Positions 22,640 through 34,308 are shown, counted from the first letter of the stretch. The stretch is DNA of 64,000 bases from Phocoena phocoena (GCF_963924675.1 NC_089222.1:112855316-112919315); one strand, 5' to 3'. The notes: generated by a model not told the origin, from the sequence alone. Translations and numbers: made by a program.

Positions 22640-23240
22640 GCCAAAAGCTCAGCTTCTCTGTACACCAAATAGAATCTCAGGGACAGAGTTTTGGGTGAAG
22701 TACAAAAGGATAGCGTTATTACTTTGCCAGGCAAAGGGAGAACACAGTAGGCTAGCGCCTAAAGAACTGTGCCCTCCTCCCTGGGGAATAGGGAGAGGTC
22801 TTATAGTTGAGGCTTGTGGTCTGGGGTATGCGATAAGAATCAAGGCAGTAACAGTCTCACATTCTTCTAGTGGGTTAGTGGTGAGGTAAGTAGGAGTCAG
22901 CATCATCAATCTTCAGATCCAACTGGTCTGGGGTCTACATGTTTGTGGGCAGCATACCATCTTAACTTTTCTGGATGGCATTTCAGCATCTGCAAAATAG
23001 CTCAAAGATATTGTTGTGTGTATTAGTGATGGGGAAATGGGACCTTACCTCAAGGCTATTCTTGACTGTTTGTTTCTCCCTGGTCTCACATCCCCTCCTC
23101 TCCCTAATTAACAACTGCTTGTTAATTGGAACTCAGGGAAGGTCATGGAGGCTGAATGAAGGCTGTTCCCTGTAATCAAAGAAATGGGGGACACAAAAAG
23201 TCTTTGTGCCCAGGAGCCCCACAAGGCCGTGCTGGGTATC
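22640..23240. mobile_element. Endogenous-retrovirus LTR-like segment
   Basis: Higher GC than its surroundings. Contains CAGAGTTTTGGGTGAAG and TTTGCCAGGCAAAGGGAG, features I associate with artiodactyl ERV LTRs; the TTATTACTTTGCC order suggests a minus-strand poly(A) region. 23128-23236 is a diverged paralogue of 20420-20515. No retroviral protein frame is present; the short frames at 22638-22909 overlap on both strands. Confidence 0.4.
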
Positions 23241-23269
23241 AACACTATGATAGCAGCACAGTAAGATCT

Positions 23270-23394
23270 TGTAACACACCAGACAACACGTGCTCAGAAT
23301 TCTGATACACAAGCACTGTGAGATAATAAACATGTGTTGTTTAAACTACTAAGTTTGTGGTAATTTTTTATATAGCAATAGAAAACTAATACAC
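23270..23394 (+). mobile_element. MLT1-like LTR 3' end
   Basis: Contains GTTGTTTAAACTACTAAGTTTG and GCAATAGAAAACTAATACA, the characteristic 3' end of MLT1-type MaLR LTRs. Confidence 0.7.
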
Positions 23395-24089
23395 TATTAA
23401 AATGGAAATACAATTTTATCCATATTCTGAAAATACGGCTTACTTTGACTTCCAGTAATGCTTTGTGAATATTTTTCTTGGTAAGATTTTTTTTTTTTAA
23501 AGTGTGTAAGTGGTTGATGAACTTTTTAATATCCTTCATGAATCCTGGTTAGTTTTTGAGTGTCACATACATGCAGATTTTATCTTTCAATAAAGTAAAT
23601 GTTGATTGGTGATATCATGCTCATAGCTGTCTCAGATCTGTTATTTGGAAAGTATCACTTCACTTTTATTTATATTTATGCATTTGTGCATTGGTTATAC
23701 AAAATCAAGAATAAGACTTGCGACCCCTGATTTCCATATTTGAAAAATAAATCTGACTGCTTTAATGAATGGCTTTCTGAAGAGCAAATGCAATTTCAAT
23801 AATGAAAAGTGAAACAAAATTATTTTTCAGAGGAGGTATATTCCCCTAACATTGTTTAGTGACACTTTTCTGTAGAGAGTACCAGATCCATCCAAGTACA
23901 TGATGCTAGCAGAGTTTCAAATTTTCATGATTTGGGGAGATATTAGGCTGAATGTGCTCCAACAATAATGGGAGACATGTTTGGAAAGCATTTGTTACTT
24001 GATCACTACATCATTGAAAGGAAAAATAAAAACAAACTTAAACCTGAGGGAGCAAATTTCATTTTGAGGTTTTGTTCTTACCTAAAATA
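23395..24089. other. No recognised feature
   Basis: AT-rich, no supported gene or assignable repeat. Confidence 0.45.
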
Positions 24090-24442
24090 TTTGACTTCTG
24101 GTTTCAGCTTCAACACATAAAGAGCTCTGTAGTTATCAGTTTCATCCTTACAATAAGAAAAAAATGAACAAACTGAAAATCAACATAATTTCTTGAACTA
24201 TCAAAGAACTAAGATTGTAGGACATACCACCACCTCAAAACCATCACAAAATGCACCCAGATAACTCTCATTAACAAAGGTTTACTCTGTAAAGGAAAAG
24301 ATTATTAGAGCATGGGGAAGGGCATTTCTCCAACTCCAGTCCCCTGTAGCCTTCCTCTCTCAGCTAGGAAGGGGAAAAAAGAAACACTAGTAAAAGTCAC
24401 AGCTCAGGGACACAGATTCACTAAAAACTGAGATATACTTAT

Positions 24443-24475
24443 AAGCTTGTAAGTATTACAAGCTTACAAGCTTGA
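24443..24475. repeat. AAGCTTGTAA palindrome with repeated unit
   Basis: AAGCTTGTAA (24443-24452), spacer GTA, TTACAAGCTT (24456-24465), followed by a second ACAAGCTTG. Perfect 10-bp inverted repeat arms. Confidence 0.8.
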
Positions 24476-24762
24476 TGTGTCCCCTTCTCTATACTTTACC
24501 ACAATACCAACAAACTTCACATAAAATAACAAAGGAGTATAGCCAAAATTATTGCATATCATATACTTTCTTTAGAAGGAATACTTGGAAAAACCCAAAG
24601 AAAATGGGATAGACAAAAAAAAAAAAAAAAAGAAAGAATACCAGAAAAGTTTGAAGTCTCTGCCGTCTACACTTATAACAATAATCAAACAGAGCACCAC
24701 TCCTAGACAGATTAACATAAAGCCTCAAAAATAAAAGACTATTAACCTCAGTTCCTATTATG

Positions 24763-25017
24763 CTCTATATTGGTGGTCCCCAACCATTTTGGCACAAAGG
24801 ACTGGTTTTGTAAAAGACAATTTTTCCACAGACAGGCTGGGGGCATGGTTCAGGAGGTAATGCAAGCAATGGGGAGTGATGAGGAGTGAAGGGGAGCAGC
24901 AGATGAAGCTTCGCTCACTGGCCCACCATGCACCTCCTGCTGTGCAGCCTGGTTCCTAACAGGCTGCCATCTGGTAATGATCCACGGCCCGGGGTTGGGA
25001 ACACACCTACTATATAT
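24763..25017 (+). mobile_element. MER1-type hAT transposon inside the old L1
   Basis: TGGTGGTCCCCAACC at 24771 and GGCCCGGGGTTGGGAAC near the right end are decayed MER1 termini. Inside are GACAATTTTTCCACAGAC, GGTAATGCAAGCAATGGGG and GATGAAGCTTCGCTC. Candidate 8-bp target repeats CTCTATAT (24763-24770) and CTATATAT (25010-25017) match at 7 of 8. Non-autonomous, no frame. Confidence 0.8.
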
Positions 25018-27410
25018 CATGTCCACCTTTCAAAAAAAAAAAAAAAAAGCATATCAAAGGTATAAGAAATTACAGTCCATAGAGACAAAATGAGTATTGC
25101 AACCAGACTCAGATATGACATACATATTGAAATCATTGAACAGGGAATTTACAATCAATGTGATTAATATGTTAATGTTTCTAATGGAAAAGTACAAAAC
25201 ATGCAAGAAAATACAGCAGTATAAGCAGAGAAATGAACACTAAGAAAGGATCAAAAGAAAATTGTAGAAAAAATCCTCAAAGTAACAGAAATGAAGAATA
25301 CCTTGATAGGCTCATCCCTAGACAGAATATGGTCAGGGAAAGAATCAGTAAGCTTGAAGATAAGTCAATAGTAATTCCTAAATAATATGCAAAATATGTG
25401 GGGAAAAAAACCCAAAATAGAACACCCAAGAATTGTGGGACAACAATTCCAAAGGTATAACTTATGTGTAATTGGAATAGCAGAAGAAAAAGAAAGAGAA
25501 AATGAAGCAGAAGAAATATTTGAAATAGTAATGGTTAGTAATTGTCCAGAATTATTTGTGTCTGTGACAGGCACTTTATCACATATCTAAAGAGCGTAGA
25601 GAAAACCAAGCAGAATAAACACCAAATACCTATACCTAGGTATTTCATATTAAAACTTAAGTAAACCGAAGACTAAGAGAAAATCTTGAAAAAAGTCAGA
25701 AGGATAAGGGTGAGGACTATTACCAATGGTGGAAGAATTACATTTCTCATCAGAAATCATGTAGGAAAGAAGGAAGTGGAATAACAATATGTAAAGTGTT
25801 AAAAGACAAATAATAGCCTAAAAGTCTATATAAGGTGAACTGACCTTCAAAATGGAAGGAAAAAAAAATTTGTCAAACAAAAACTGAAAGACTTCACCAC
25901 CAGCAGATCTTCCCTGAAGAAAGGTTAAAAGTATTTTATTCTAATAAAAGGAAAGGGAGATAAATCAGAAAGTTAAATCTCTAGAAATTTATGTTTGCTT
26001 AAAGTAGGAACAATAACAACGTATTAGATGATGATAACATAAAAATATTGGAAATGTATGACAATAAAGTCATAAAGAGAGTAAAAATGAATTGAGAATA
26101 GTTTGTTATAAAGTATCTGCAGTATACATGAAAGGGTATACTGTTATTCGATGACTTAGATTAATTTAAACTGTATAATAAAAACTTTAGGGAAATTACT
26201 AAAAAGTGTTTTTAAAAGAATAATAATTGATATAAGAAATGAGATGAAATGGAATAATATAAAATGGTTGTTTAAAACCAGAGAAGCAGAAAAAGTGATT
26301 GAAAAAAAAAAAATCAAATGCAACAAAAATAGTTAAAACATGGTATATATTAATAAAAATATATAAATAATCCTTTCTAATGTGAATTCTCTAAATATAC
26401 CAATTAAATAAGAGAGTCAGAGAGAATCAAAAAATAAGACTTAATTCATCTATAAGTAACCCACTTTAAATACAAATATTCTAATAGATTAAAAGTAAAG
26501 GGAAGGAGAAAAACATAGCATAATAACAATAATTGAAATAAATCTGTAGTAGTTATATTAATTTCAGACAAAGCAGGCTTCAGAACAAGGAAAATATTAG
26601 GGATAAAAAAGAATATTACATGTATCAGTTCTTTACATTTATGCAACAATTCTAAAAATGTATGCACTCAACAACAGACCACCAAAACACATGAGACCAA
26701 AACTGACATAACTGACAGGAAAAAATAGGCAAGTCTGCTCATATAGTTGGAAACTTCAGCATCTCTCTTTCAATAACTGAAAGATCCAGCAGGCAGAAAA
26801 TAAGTAAACATAGTTGACCTGAACATCAGTCAACTTAATCTAACTGACATTTATAGAAAACCCCAGCCATCAACCACAGAATACATATTCTTCTCAAATT
26901 TACATTAAAAATTTACCTAGATCTAGGGCCATAAAACACAGCTTAATGAGTTTAAGGTTATAGAAATCATACAAATTATGTTCTGAGGCTACAGTGAAAT
27001 CAAACTAGAAATCAAAAACAGAAGGGCAGCCAGAAACTCACAAATGTATGGAGATTAAAAAAAAACTTTTAAATACATAGGTTAAAGACAAAGTCTCAAG
27101 GAAAATTAAAAAGAAATATATATTATGACTATGAGAGGATCTATTAAGAGGATTGAATCAATAGCAAATTTGCATAAAAGAAAGTACCAGGACCAGATGA
27201 TTTCTCTGAAGTATCCTACAAAAATATTAAGAAAGAAATTATACCAGTTCTTTACAAACTTTTCCAAAATATAGCAGCATTCTATGAGTTCAATATTTGG
27301 CATTACCCTAATACCAAAACAAGATTAAGACATTATAAGAAAAGAAAATTACAGGTCAATATCTCTCATAAACATAGATGCAAATATCCTCAACAGAACA
27401 TTAGCAATTT

Positions 27411-28440
27411 GAAACAAAAAGAATAAAATACCTAAGAATAAACCTACCAAAGGAGACAAAAGACCTGCATGCAGAAAACTATAAGGCACTGATGAAAGAA
27501 ATTAAAGATGATACAAACAGATGGAGAGATATACCATGTTCTTGGATTGGAAGAATCAACATTGTGAAAATGACTATACTACCCAAAGCAAACTACAGAT
27601 TCAATGCAATCCCTATCAAACTACCAATGGCATTTTTCACAAAATTAGAACAAAAAATTTCACAATTTGTATGGAAACACAAAAGACCCCGAATAGCCAA
27701 AGCAACCTTAGGAAAGAAAAATGGAGCTGGAGGAATCAGGCTCCCTGACTTCAGACTATATTACAAAGCTACAGTCATCAAGACAGTATGGTACTGGCAA
27801 AAAACAGAAATACAGATCAATGGAGCAGGATAGAAAACCCAGAGATAAACCAACACACATATGGTCACCTTATCTTTGACAAAGGAGGCAAGAATATACA
27901 ATGGAGAAAAGACAGTCTCTTCAATAAGTGATGCTGGGAAAACTGGACAGCTACATGTAAAAGAATCAAATTAGAACACTCCTTAACACCATACACAAAA
28001 ATAAACTCAAAATGGATTAAACACCTAAATGTAAGGCCAGACACTATCAAACTCTTAGAGGAAAACATAGGCAGAACACTCTGACATAAATTACAGCAAG
28101 ATCCTTTTTGAACCACCTCCTAGAAGAATAGAAATAAAAACAAAAATAAACAAATGGGACCTAATGAAAGTTAAAATCTTTTGCACAGCAAAGGAAACTA
28201 TAAACAAGATGAAAAGACAACCCTCAGAATGGGGGAAAATATTTGCAAATGAACCAACTGACAAAGGATTAATCTCCAAAATATACAAGCAGCTCATGCA
28301 GCTCAACATTAAAAAAAAAAAAAAAAAAAAAAACCCAATCCAAAAATGGGCAGAAGACCTAAATAGACATTTCTCCAAAGAACATATACAGATTGCCAGG
28401 AAACACATGAAACAATGCTCAACATCATATAAAATAAATG
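27411..28440 (+). mobile_element. Young L1 ORF2 fragment lacking both ends
   Basis: Closely matches the full-length L1 from about 38178 to 39188 (late reverse transcriptase to before the Cys-rich domain). A 113-codon frame survives at 27492-27833. It stops inside ORF2 with no 3' UTR and no terminal A-tail. An internal run of 24 A's (28310-28333) replaces an A-rich codon stretch. Left flank is old L1M and right flank returns to L1M 3' UTR, so this piece sits within the older element. I found no target-site duplication. Confidence 0.8.
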
Positions 28441-28449
28441 GGGTTTAAA

Positions 28450-29120
28450 AGAAACATCCCCCATGAAGTACTCCAAATAATTTATGTAAATACTTTATCC
28501 TCAAGGAAGTGAAGCATAGCTCCCAGTTTTTAAATGTAAACTGCATATAATGACTTCCTTTTAAAGAGTACAGTCCTAAGTGTGTGTGTACAGGGGACAT
28601 GGGAAGAATAATTTTACAGTGGAAAAACCTGACACTTTCTCAACTCAGCCAGATATGATGTGATGAGAAGGATAGTTTATCTCTGTAATCTTCCTTCCAA
28701 ATATATGTAACCCTAGTCTAATATTGAAAAAAAGAAACCATAAAAGTCCCAAATGAGGACAAAAACTTTATCATTAGTCCACAAAATTGTCAAGATCATC
28801 AAAGAAAAAGAAAATCTGATAAACTTATAACAAAGAGATGTCTAAGGAAACACAATTTCTACACACAATGTGTTATCCTGGATGAGATCCTGGAACAGAA
28901 AAAGCACCTAAGGTGAGACCTAAGGAAATCTGAAAAAAGAATGGTCTCTATACATTCATAGTAATATATTAATATTGGCTCATTAATTATAAAAATGTGA
29001 CACAATTAGATAAGTTGTCAATAATAGGGGCAACTGTGTGTGAGGTATATGGGAATCTCTCTACTATCTTCCCAATTTTTCTGTAAATAAAGAGTTTTTT
29101 AAAATATACATTTTAAAAAT
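28450..29120 (+). mobile_element. L1M 3' UTR, probably the end of the element starting at 24090
   Basis: Old L1 3' UTR pattern: GTCAAGATCATCAAAG, TATCCTGGATGAGATCCTGG, ACATTCATAGTAATATATTAATATTGG and TTTTTCTGTAAATAAAG. A related copy lies at 42440-42680. Position and orientation fit the missing 3' end of the 24090-27410 L1M. Confidence 0.6.
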
Positions 29121-29569
29121 TATAGTAGGATTTTCAATATCATACCAGTGTTGTGACATTAGTTTTCAGTCCCCCAGCGTCCCATTTCTGTAACCCTCTT
29201 GGCAATGCCTCTGCACCTCTGTTTAGGATTTTGAAGGATATAGTCCCCTTTTTGGTCATTCTTCCATCCCTTACTAGCTAATCACAATCTTAGTAGAAAT
29301 AAAAATTTTTGAATAGTCCCTTTTGTATTAATTCTTCTCATAAAATCCTTTGGATTAAACACACACACGCACACACATTTTAGCTAATGTTACATATATT
29401 TTAACTGAAAGAATCTAAAGGGAGTAGAAATAGGACAATAACAATCTGTTACTGTTCCTGGGGAAATAATTAAATTTTAAAATATGACCATTGACTAGCA
29501 TGTTCCTTGATGCTTTGTCCGAATTTCAGCACAAGTAGAGTCTGAGAAGTTATTGGAAAAGTGCTATTT
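29121..29569. other. No recognised gene; short (CA)n
   Basis: No supported feature except a short CA run at 29360-29377. Confidence 0.45.
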
Positions 29570-29949
29570 AAAGTAAAATGAGGGACTTCCCCAGTGGCAC
29601 AACGGTTAAGAATCCACCTGCCAATGCAGGGGACACATTCAAGCCCTCATCCAGTAAGATCCCACATGCCACAGAGCAAATAAACCTGTGCACCACAACT
29701 ACTGAGCCTGCACTCTAGAGCCCACAAGCCACAACTACTGAGCCCACATTCCACAACTACTGAAGCCCACGTGCCTAGAGCCTGTGCTCTGCAACAGGAG
29801 AAGCCACCTCAATGAGAAGCCCACATGTTGCAATGAAGAGTAGCCCCCGCTCGCCGTAACTAGAGAAAGCCCATGCACAGCAACAAAGACCCAATTCAGC
29901 CCAAAATAAAAAGATAAATAAATAAATAAATTTTTAAAAAGTAAAATGA
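29570..29949 (+). mobile_element. CHR-type SINE (long form)
   Basis: GGGACTTCCCCAGTGG head at 29582, A-box-like and degraded B-box regions, long body with three ACAACTACTGA motifs, and a tail of AAATAAATAAATAAAT. 12-bp duplication AAAGTAAAATGA at 29570-29581 and 29938-29949. The body is CpG-poor, so this is an older copy. Confidence 0.92.
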
Positions 29950-30309
29950 TGCTTAATGAAAGCTATCTATTTACTTCTAAAAGATAACATAAACCAACTG
30001 AATACTTCATTCGTTGTTTGCTTTCTTTTAGTAGTAATTATTTCAGCTCAATACAGTACACTAGTTATTTTTTATTAATGACAACTTTAATGGCCACTTT
30101 TGTATGTATTTGATTAATAACAAATTAACTTGTACATAAAAATGCAGTTTGATTGAAATACGGGATTCATCAGGGAAAATAATTAGAATTCTTTTTGGAG
30201 GTGGAATGGTTTATAACAAAGGCTAACAGAGCCTCCTAAATTATGAAGATCATCAGCAATCTGTTAAACCAGATTTTGGCTGTTTTTAGAAACATTATTT
30301 TAGAGACAA
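29950..30309. other. No recognised feature
   Basis: AT-rich spacer with no supported gene. Confidence 0.45.
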
Positions 30310-31700
30310 TTATTCTGAGCCTATTAAATGTTTAGCAATGTGCTAGGGCCTTAGTGGGAATCAAAATCAGTGAGAAAAAATCCTTATCTTCACAGTACTT
30401 GCTGGTTTAATGGTGACGGCAGATGGTGGTGAAGAGATGAAAATAAGAATAAAAACATGACTATAAAGTAAAGAAACAATTGTGTCACAAAACAAGAGTC
30501 ATCTGCAGGAGGAGAGTAGTAACTCCATAGATCAAGTGATATCAGTTATAAAACAAATACAAAGGAAGAAATGGAAAAGAGAATGTGATATGTAGAGTGA
30601 ATAAATGAACAGAATTCTTGCTCTTAAGGTTCTAATTATCAAGGAAGAAATGGGAATGGGGCAGATAAATTGTGATAAAATATGAGAAGCCATGAAAAAA
30701 TACCATGTGGAGTATAGATCAACAGACTTCTTGGGAAAGTTGGGAAAAAGCTTGATTGAAGAGTCACTATTTTTGTAGGTTTTGCAGATGAGTTTGTCAA
30801 AGAATTGAATACTACAGGTCAGTACTACAGAAAGCATGTAGTGTCTCCAGAATGTGGAGAATTTCACACAGGATACATTAGGGACATGGTGGAAATTGAA
30901 ACGTTAAGCTGGGGTAAGGTTTTGAAAGTCTGTGGACCATTATGAAAGCTGGTCCTGCTTCAGAGCAGATGGGAATTGAGAATGGAGACTCAGGATTGTT
31001 CTTAATGTTTCCTAATTTGTTCAATAACTAATAAATGAGCCATACAAGGTATACTCACAAGGTCAAGTATCCAAGTGAGTCAGTAAGTCACATTGTATTC
31101 TCTCCTTTGTTTCTCAAGAAGGCCCCCAATGGAAATGGCCAGTGAAGACTACAGAGAATGAGAAATCTTTCAAGTCAAAGGAACTCAGGATACCCTTAGA
31201 CAATAAAGAGTATACCAATTACCATATAGTATTTTGTTCATTTTACCACAGTTAAATTTGCTTTAATTTTGTCTCTTAATGTAACATCGGGACTAATACA
31301 GTAGGCCTGGCCATACCCTCCCATTGGCCATGATGCCAATTAAAGACATACAATTGTTTTTTTAAATACTATTATCTAAACAAAATAATTTGATCTGTTA
31401 GATACATAGTGACATGGCCAACTTTTTCTCTGGTAAGACAATGCCGTCAGTGTGATGATCAACTAATTTGAAATGGGATAGAAGAGGTCGATGACAGGGA
31501 TAGGATGTTGTTGTAATCACCATAATAAAAGATGACAAGGTCCAAAATTAGAGCAGTTGAGAAGAGAATGGAGAGGTTAGATGTGAAAATCATGTGTAAA
31601 TGAGAAGTGAAAGAATTTAATGAATTTGAATTTGGATAAAGAGGAAGAGAATAACACTCTTACTAGCTTGAGGAAATGGGTTACAGACTAGCAAAAAGCA
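30310..31700 (-). mobile_element. Ancient L2 pieces, antisense
   Basis: 30317-30420 matches the antisense L2 3' end (AGCAATGTGCTAGGGCCTTAG, then CAAAATCAGTGAG, CTTATCTTCACAGTACTTGC). 31440-31640 matches the antisense region TTGTTGTAATCACCATAATAAAAGATGACAAGG. The parts in between are too diverged to order with certainty. The 111-codon frame at 30532-30867 on the minus strand lies inside and shows no intact L2 domain. Confidence 0.5.
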
Positions 31701-31754
31701 CACTTATTGAAAAAATAGCAGGATCATTAAATTTAGGTTACAGAAAACATCCAT

Positions 31755-32010
31755 GAAACACAGTAACTGGAGTCCTATTGCTTTGGTCAAAAAAACCCTG
31801 GCTCCAAAAAAAAAAAAAAAAAACCCTTTCTCCATCACTTTTCCTGTGTAACCTTGAGCAAGCTACTTAACTTCACTGTGTCTCTGCTTATCTGAAATTA
31901 GAGAAGAATAATAGCACCAGTTAGCCAAAGTTTTTGTAAATGTTAAGTGAAATAATATTGTAACATTTAAAACAGTGACAGACACTCAAGGCAGGAAACA
32001 TCATTTTTAG
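31755..32010 (+). mobile_element. MIR SINE with an inserted A-run
   Basis: Shows the MIR order: GTAACTGGAGTCC, AACCCTGGCTCC, CATCACTTTTCCTGTGTAACCTTGAGCAAG, CTACTTAACTTCACTGTGTCTC, then AGTGACAGACACTCAAGG. An A18 run at 31806-31823 splits the element after GGCTCC. Confidence 0.65.
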
Positions 32011-32438
32011 ATTCATGAATTAATGAATGTGGAAAAAAGATTACTAGGGATAGTAATTGAAATAGAAATGAATAACTAACAGAACTTGTAGAATCTTGAT
32101 ATTTAAGAATTCCAAATGAAAAAGGAAAATATATAAACTAAAATGAAAAAAGTAGTCAAAGAAGTAAGAAAATAACCAGAATAGTGAGGTGCAAAGGAAG
32201 ACAATGGAGAGAATACAGTCTTTGCAAACTGCAGAAAACATTACTGGTTTTATAGAAGAAAGAAGCATAATATACTGTATCAAAATTTTGGATTTATACT
32301 AAAAATATGGAATATTGAATAATTTATCAGTAAAGAGAGCACTAGCTGAACCTTCGGAACTCAACTGTGGTAAAAACTTCTTTTGACATTTTGGTAAGCT
32401 TAATAACAGGATGTGACTGTAATATCATATTAAAAATT
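32011..32438 (-). mobile_element. Possible further L2, antisense
   Basis: Weak similarity to antisense L2 around 32150-32230; the young L1 inserted at its right edge. No gene. Confidence 0.25.
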
Positions 32439-32453
32439 AAGAAATATACAATT
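32439..32453 (+). repeat. L1 target-site duplication, left copy
   Basis: AAGAAATATACAATT, identical to 40094-40108. The preceding bases AAATT followed by AAGAAA fit a relaxed L1 endonuclease site (TT/AAGA-type). Confidence 0.97.
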
Positions 32454-32464
32454 GGGGGACCTTG

Positions 32465-32474
32465 AAGATGGCGG
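32465..32474 (+). promoter_or_regulatory. YY1-type site at the L1 start
   Basis: AAGATGGCGG lies 11 bp from the first base of the element. Human L1s have the equivalent AAGATGGC YY1 site at the same place, where it fixes the transcription start. Function inferred by position and match. Confidence 0.75.
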
Positions 32475-33111
32475 AAGAGTAAGACGCGGAGATCGCCTTC
32501 CTCCCCACGGATACACCAGAAATACATCCACACGTGGAACAACTCCTACAGAACTCCTACTGAAGGCTGGCAGAAGACCTCAGACCTACCAAAAGGCAAG
32601 AAACTCCCCACGTAACTGGGTAGGGCAAAAGAAAAAACAGAGACAAAAGAATAAGGACGGCACCTGCACCAGTGGGAGGGAGCTGTGAAGGAGGAAAAGT
32701 TTCCACACACTAGGAAGCCCCTCCGCGGGCGGAGACTGCGGGAGGCAGAGGGGGGAGTTTCGGGACCGCGGAGTAGTGCACAGCGACGGGTGCGGAGGGC
32801 AAAGCGGGGAGATTCCTGCACAGACGATCGGTGCCGACCAGCACTCACCAACCCGAGAGGCTTGCTGCTCACCCACCGGGGCGGGCGGGGCTGCGAGCTG
32901 AGGCTCGGGTTTTGGTTTTGGACGGAGCTCAGGGAGAGGACTGGGGTTGGCGGCTTGAACATAGCCTGAAGGGGTTAGTGCACCACGACTAGCCGGGAGG
33001 GAGTTCGGGGAAAAGCCTGCACCGGCCGAAGAGGCAAGAGACTTTTTCTTCCCTCTTTGTCTCCTGGTGCGCGAGGAGAGGGGTTTAAGAGCGCTGCTTA
33101 AAGGAACTCCA

Positions 33112-33275
33112 GAGACGGGCGCGAGCCGCGGCTAAAAGCGCGAACCCCAGAGACGGGCACGAGCCGTGGCTGAGGGCGCGAGCCCCCGAGACGGGCGCGA
33201 GCCGCGGCTGAAAGCGCAAACCCCAGAGACGGGCGCGAGCCGCGGCTAAAACCGCGGACCCCAGAGACGGGCGGG
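33112..33275 (+). repeat. 38-bp tandem array in the L1 5' UTR
   Basis: GAGACGGGC recurs at 33112, 33150, 33188, 33226 and 33264, exactly 38 bp apart. Each full unit continues with a GCGAGCCGCGGCT-like, CpG-dense segment. That makes four full units and a partial fifth, differing by a few substitutions. Confidence 0.95.
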
Positions 33276-33768
33276 AGACGCTAAGGCTGCTGCTGCCGCC
33301 ACCAAGGGGCCTGTGTGCGAGCACAGGTCACTCTCCACACCCCTCTTCCGCGGAGCCTGTGCAGCCCGCCACTGCCAGGTTCCCGGGATCCAGGGACAAC
33401 TTCCCCGGGACAGCGCACGGCGGGCCTCAGGCTGGTGCAACGTCACGCCGGCCTCTGCCGCAACGTCACGCTGCCTCTGCCGCCGCAGGCCGGCCCCGCA
33501 CGCAGTGCCCCTCCTTCCCCCATCCCCCAACCCCCGGCCTGAGTGAGCCGGAGGCCCCGAATCAGCGGCTCCTTTAACCCCGTCCTGAGCGAAAAAACAG
33601 ACGCCCTCCAGCGACCTACACGCAGAGGCAGGGCCAAATCCAAAGCTGAGCTCCTGTGAGCTGTGAAAACAAAGAAGAGAAAGGGAAATCTCTCCCAGCA
33701 GCCACAGAAGCAGCGGATTAAAGCTCCACAATCAACTTGATATACCCTGCATCTGTGGAATACCTGAA

Positions 33769-34308
33769 TAGACAAGGAATGATCCCAAATTGAAGAGGTG
33801 GAATTTAGGAGCGAAATCTATGATTTTTTTCCCTTTTCCTCTTTTTGTGAAGGTGTACGTGTATGCTCCTGTGTGACATCTAGTCTGTATACTCTAGCTT
33901 CCACCATTTGTCCTAGGGCTCTATCCGTCCATGACTTTTTTTTAAAAATTCTTTTTCTTAATAATTAAGTTTAATTGTAATAACTTTATTATACTTTACC
34001 TTCGTTCTTTCTTTCTTTCCTTCCTTCCCTCCCTCCTTTAGACAACGAATCACCCCAAATTGAGGAGGTGGTCTCAGGGAGCAGGATTTATGATTTTTCC
34101 CCCTTTACCTCTTTTTGTGAAGGTGTATGTGTATGCTTCTGTGTAAGATTTTCTCTGTATAGCTTTGCTTCCAACATTTGTCCTAAGGTTCTATCCGTCC
34201 CTTTTTTTTTTCTAAATATTGTTTAATTCAATAACTATATTATACTTTATTTTATTTTTACTGTATCATCTTTCTTTGTCTTTTTTTCCTTCTTTCCCTC
34301 CTTCCTTC
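33769..34308 (+). repeat. 270-bp direct duplication in the L1 5' UTR
   Basis: Two adjacent diverged copies, 33769-34038 and 34039-34308, keep a constant 270-bp offset: TAGACAAGGAAT versus TAGACAACGAAT, and TATCCGTCC at 33922 versus 34192. Both share CTCTTTTTGTGAAGGTGTA and end in CT-rich tracts. Confidence 0.93.

Larger units (their letters stand above)
24090..27410 (+). mobile_element. Old L1M/HAL1-type element (5' region, ORF1, part of ORF2)
   Basis: A long ancient L1. 24100-25060 looks like its 5' region, interrupted by a MER1-type transposon. 25060-25990 is decayed ORF1, including CAGACTCAGATATGACA, the ACAGAAATGAAGAATACCTT stretch and a surviving 67-codon piece (25387-25590) with the VIGIAEEKE signature of the ORF1 RNA-binding domain. 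26430-27060 is decayed endonuclease coding. 27180-27410 is decayed reverse transcriptase coding (CCAGGACCAGATGATTTC; AAACATAGATGCAAATATCC). It breaks off at about 27410 where a much younger L1 fragment begins. Confidence 0.7.

Noticed and set aside
22638..22909. Overlapping 83- and 86-codon frames
   Set aside because: Opposite-strand openings inside an LTR-like, GC-richer segment; no viral protein motif.
32546..32962. 138-codon antisense frame in the L1 5' UTR, reminiscent of primate ORF0
   Set aside because: GC-rich DNA opens long frames by chance, there are competing frames on both strands, and nothing shows homology to ORF0.
33112..33275. CRISPR-like regular spacing
   Set aside because: The 38-bp units are tandem without unique spacers and sit in a eukaryotic L1 promoter.
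33246..33775. 161- and 110-codon antisense frames in the L1 5' UTR
   Set aside because: They lie across the 38-bp array and CpG-rich sequence; composition explains the opening.
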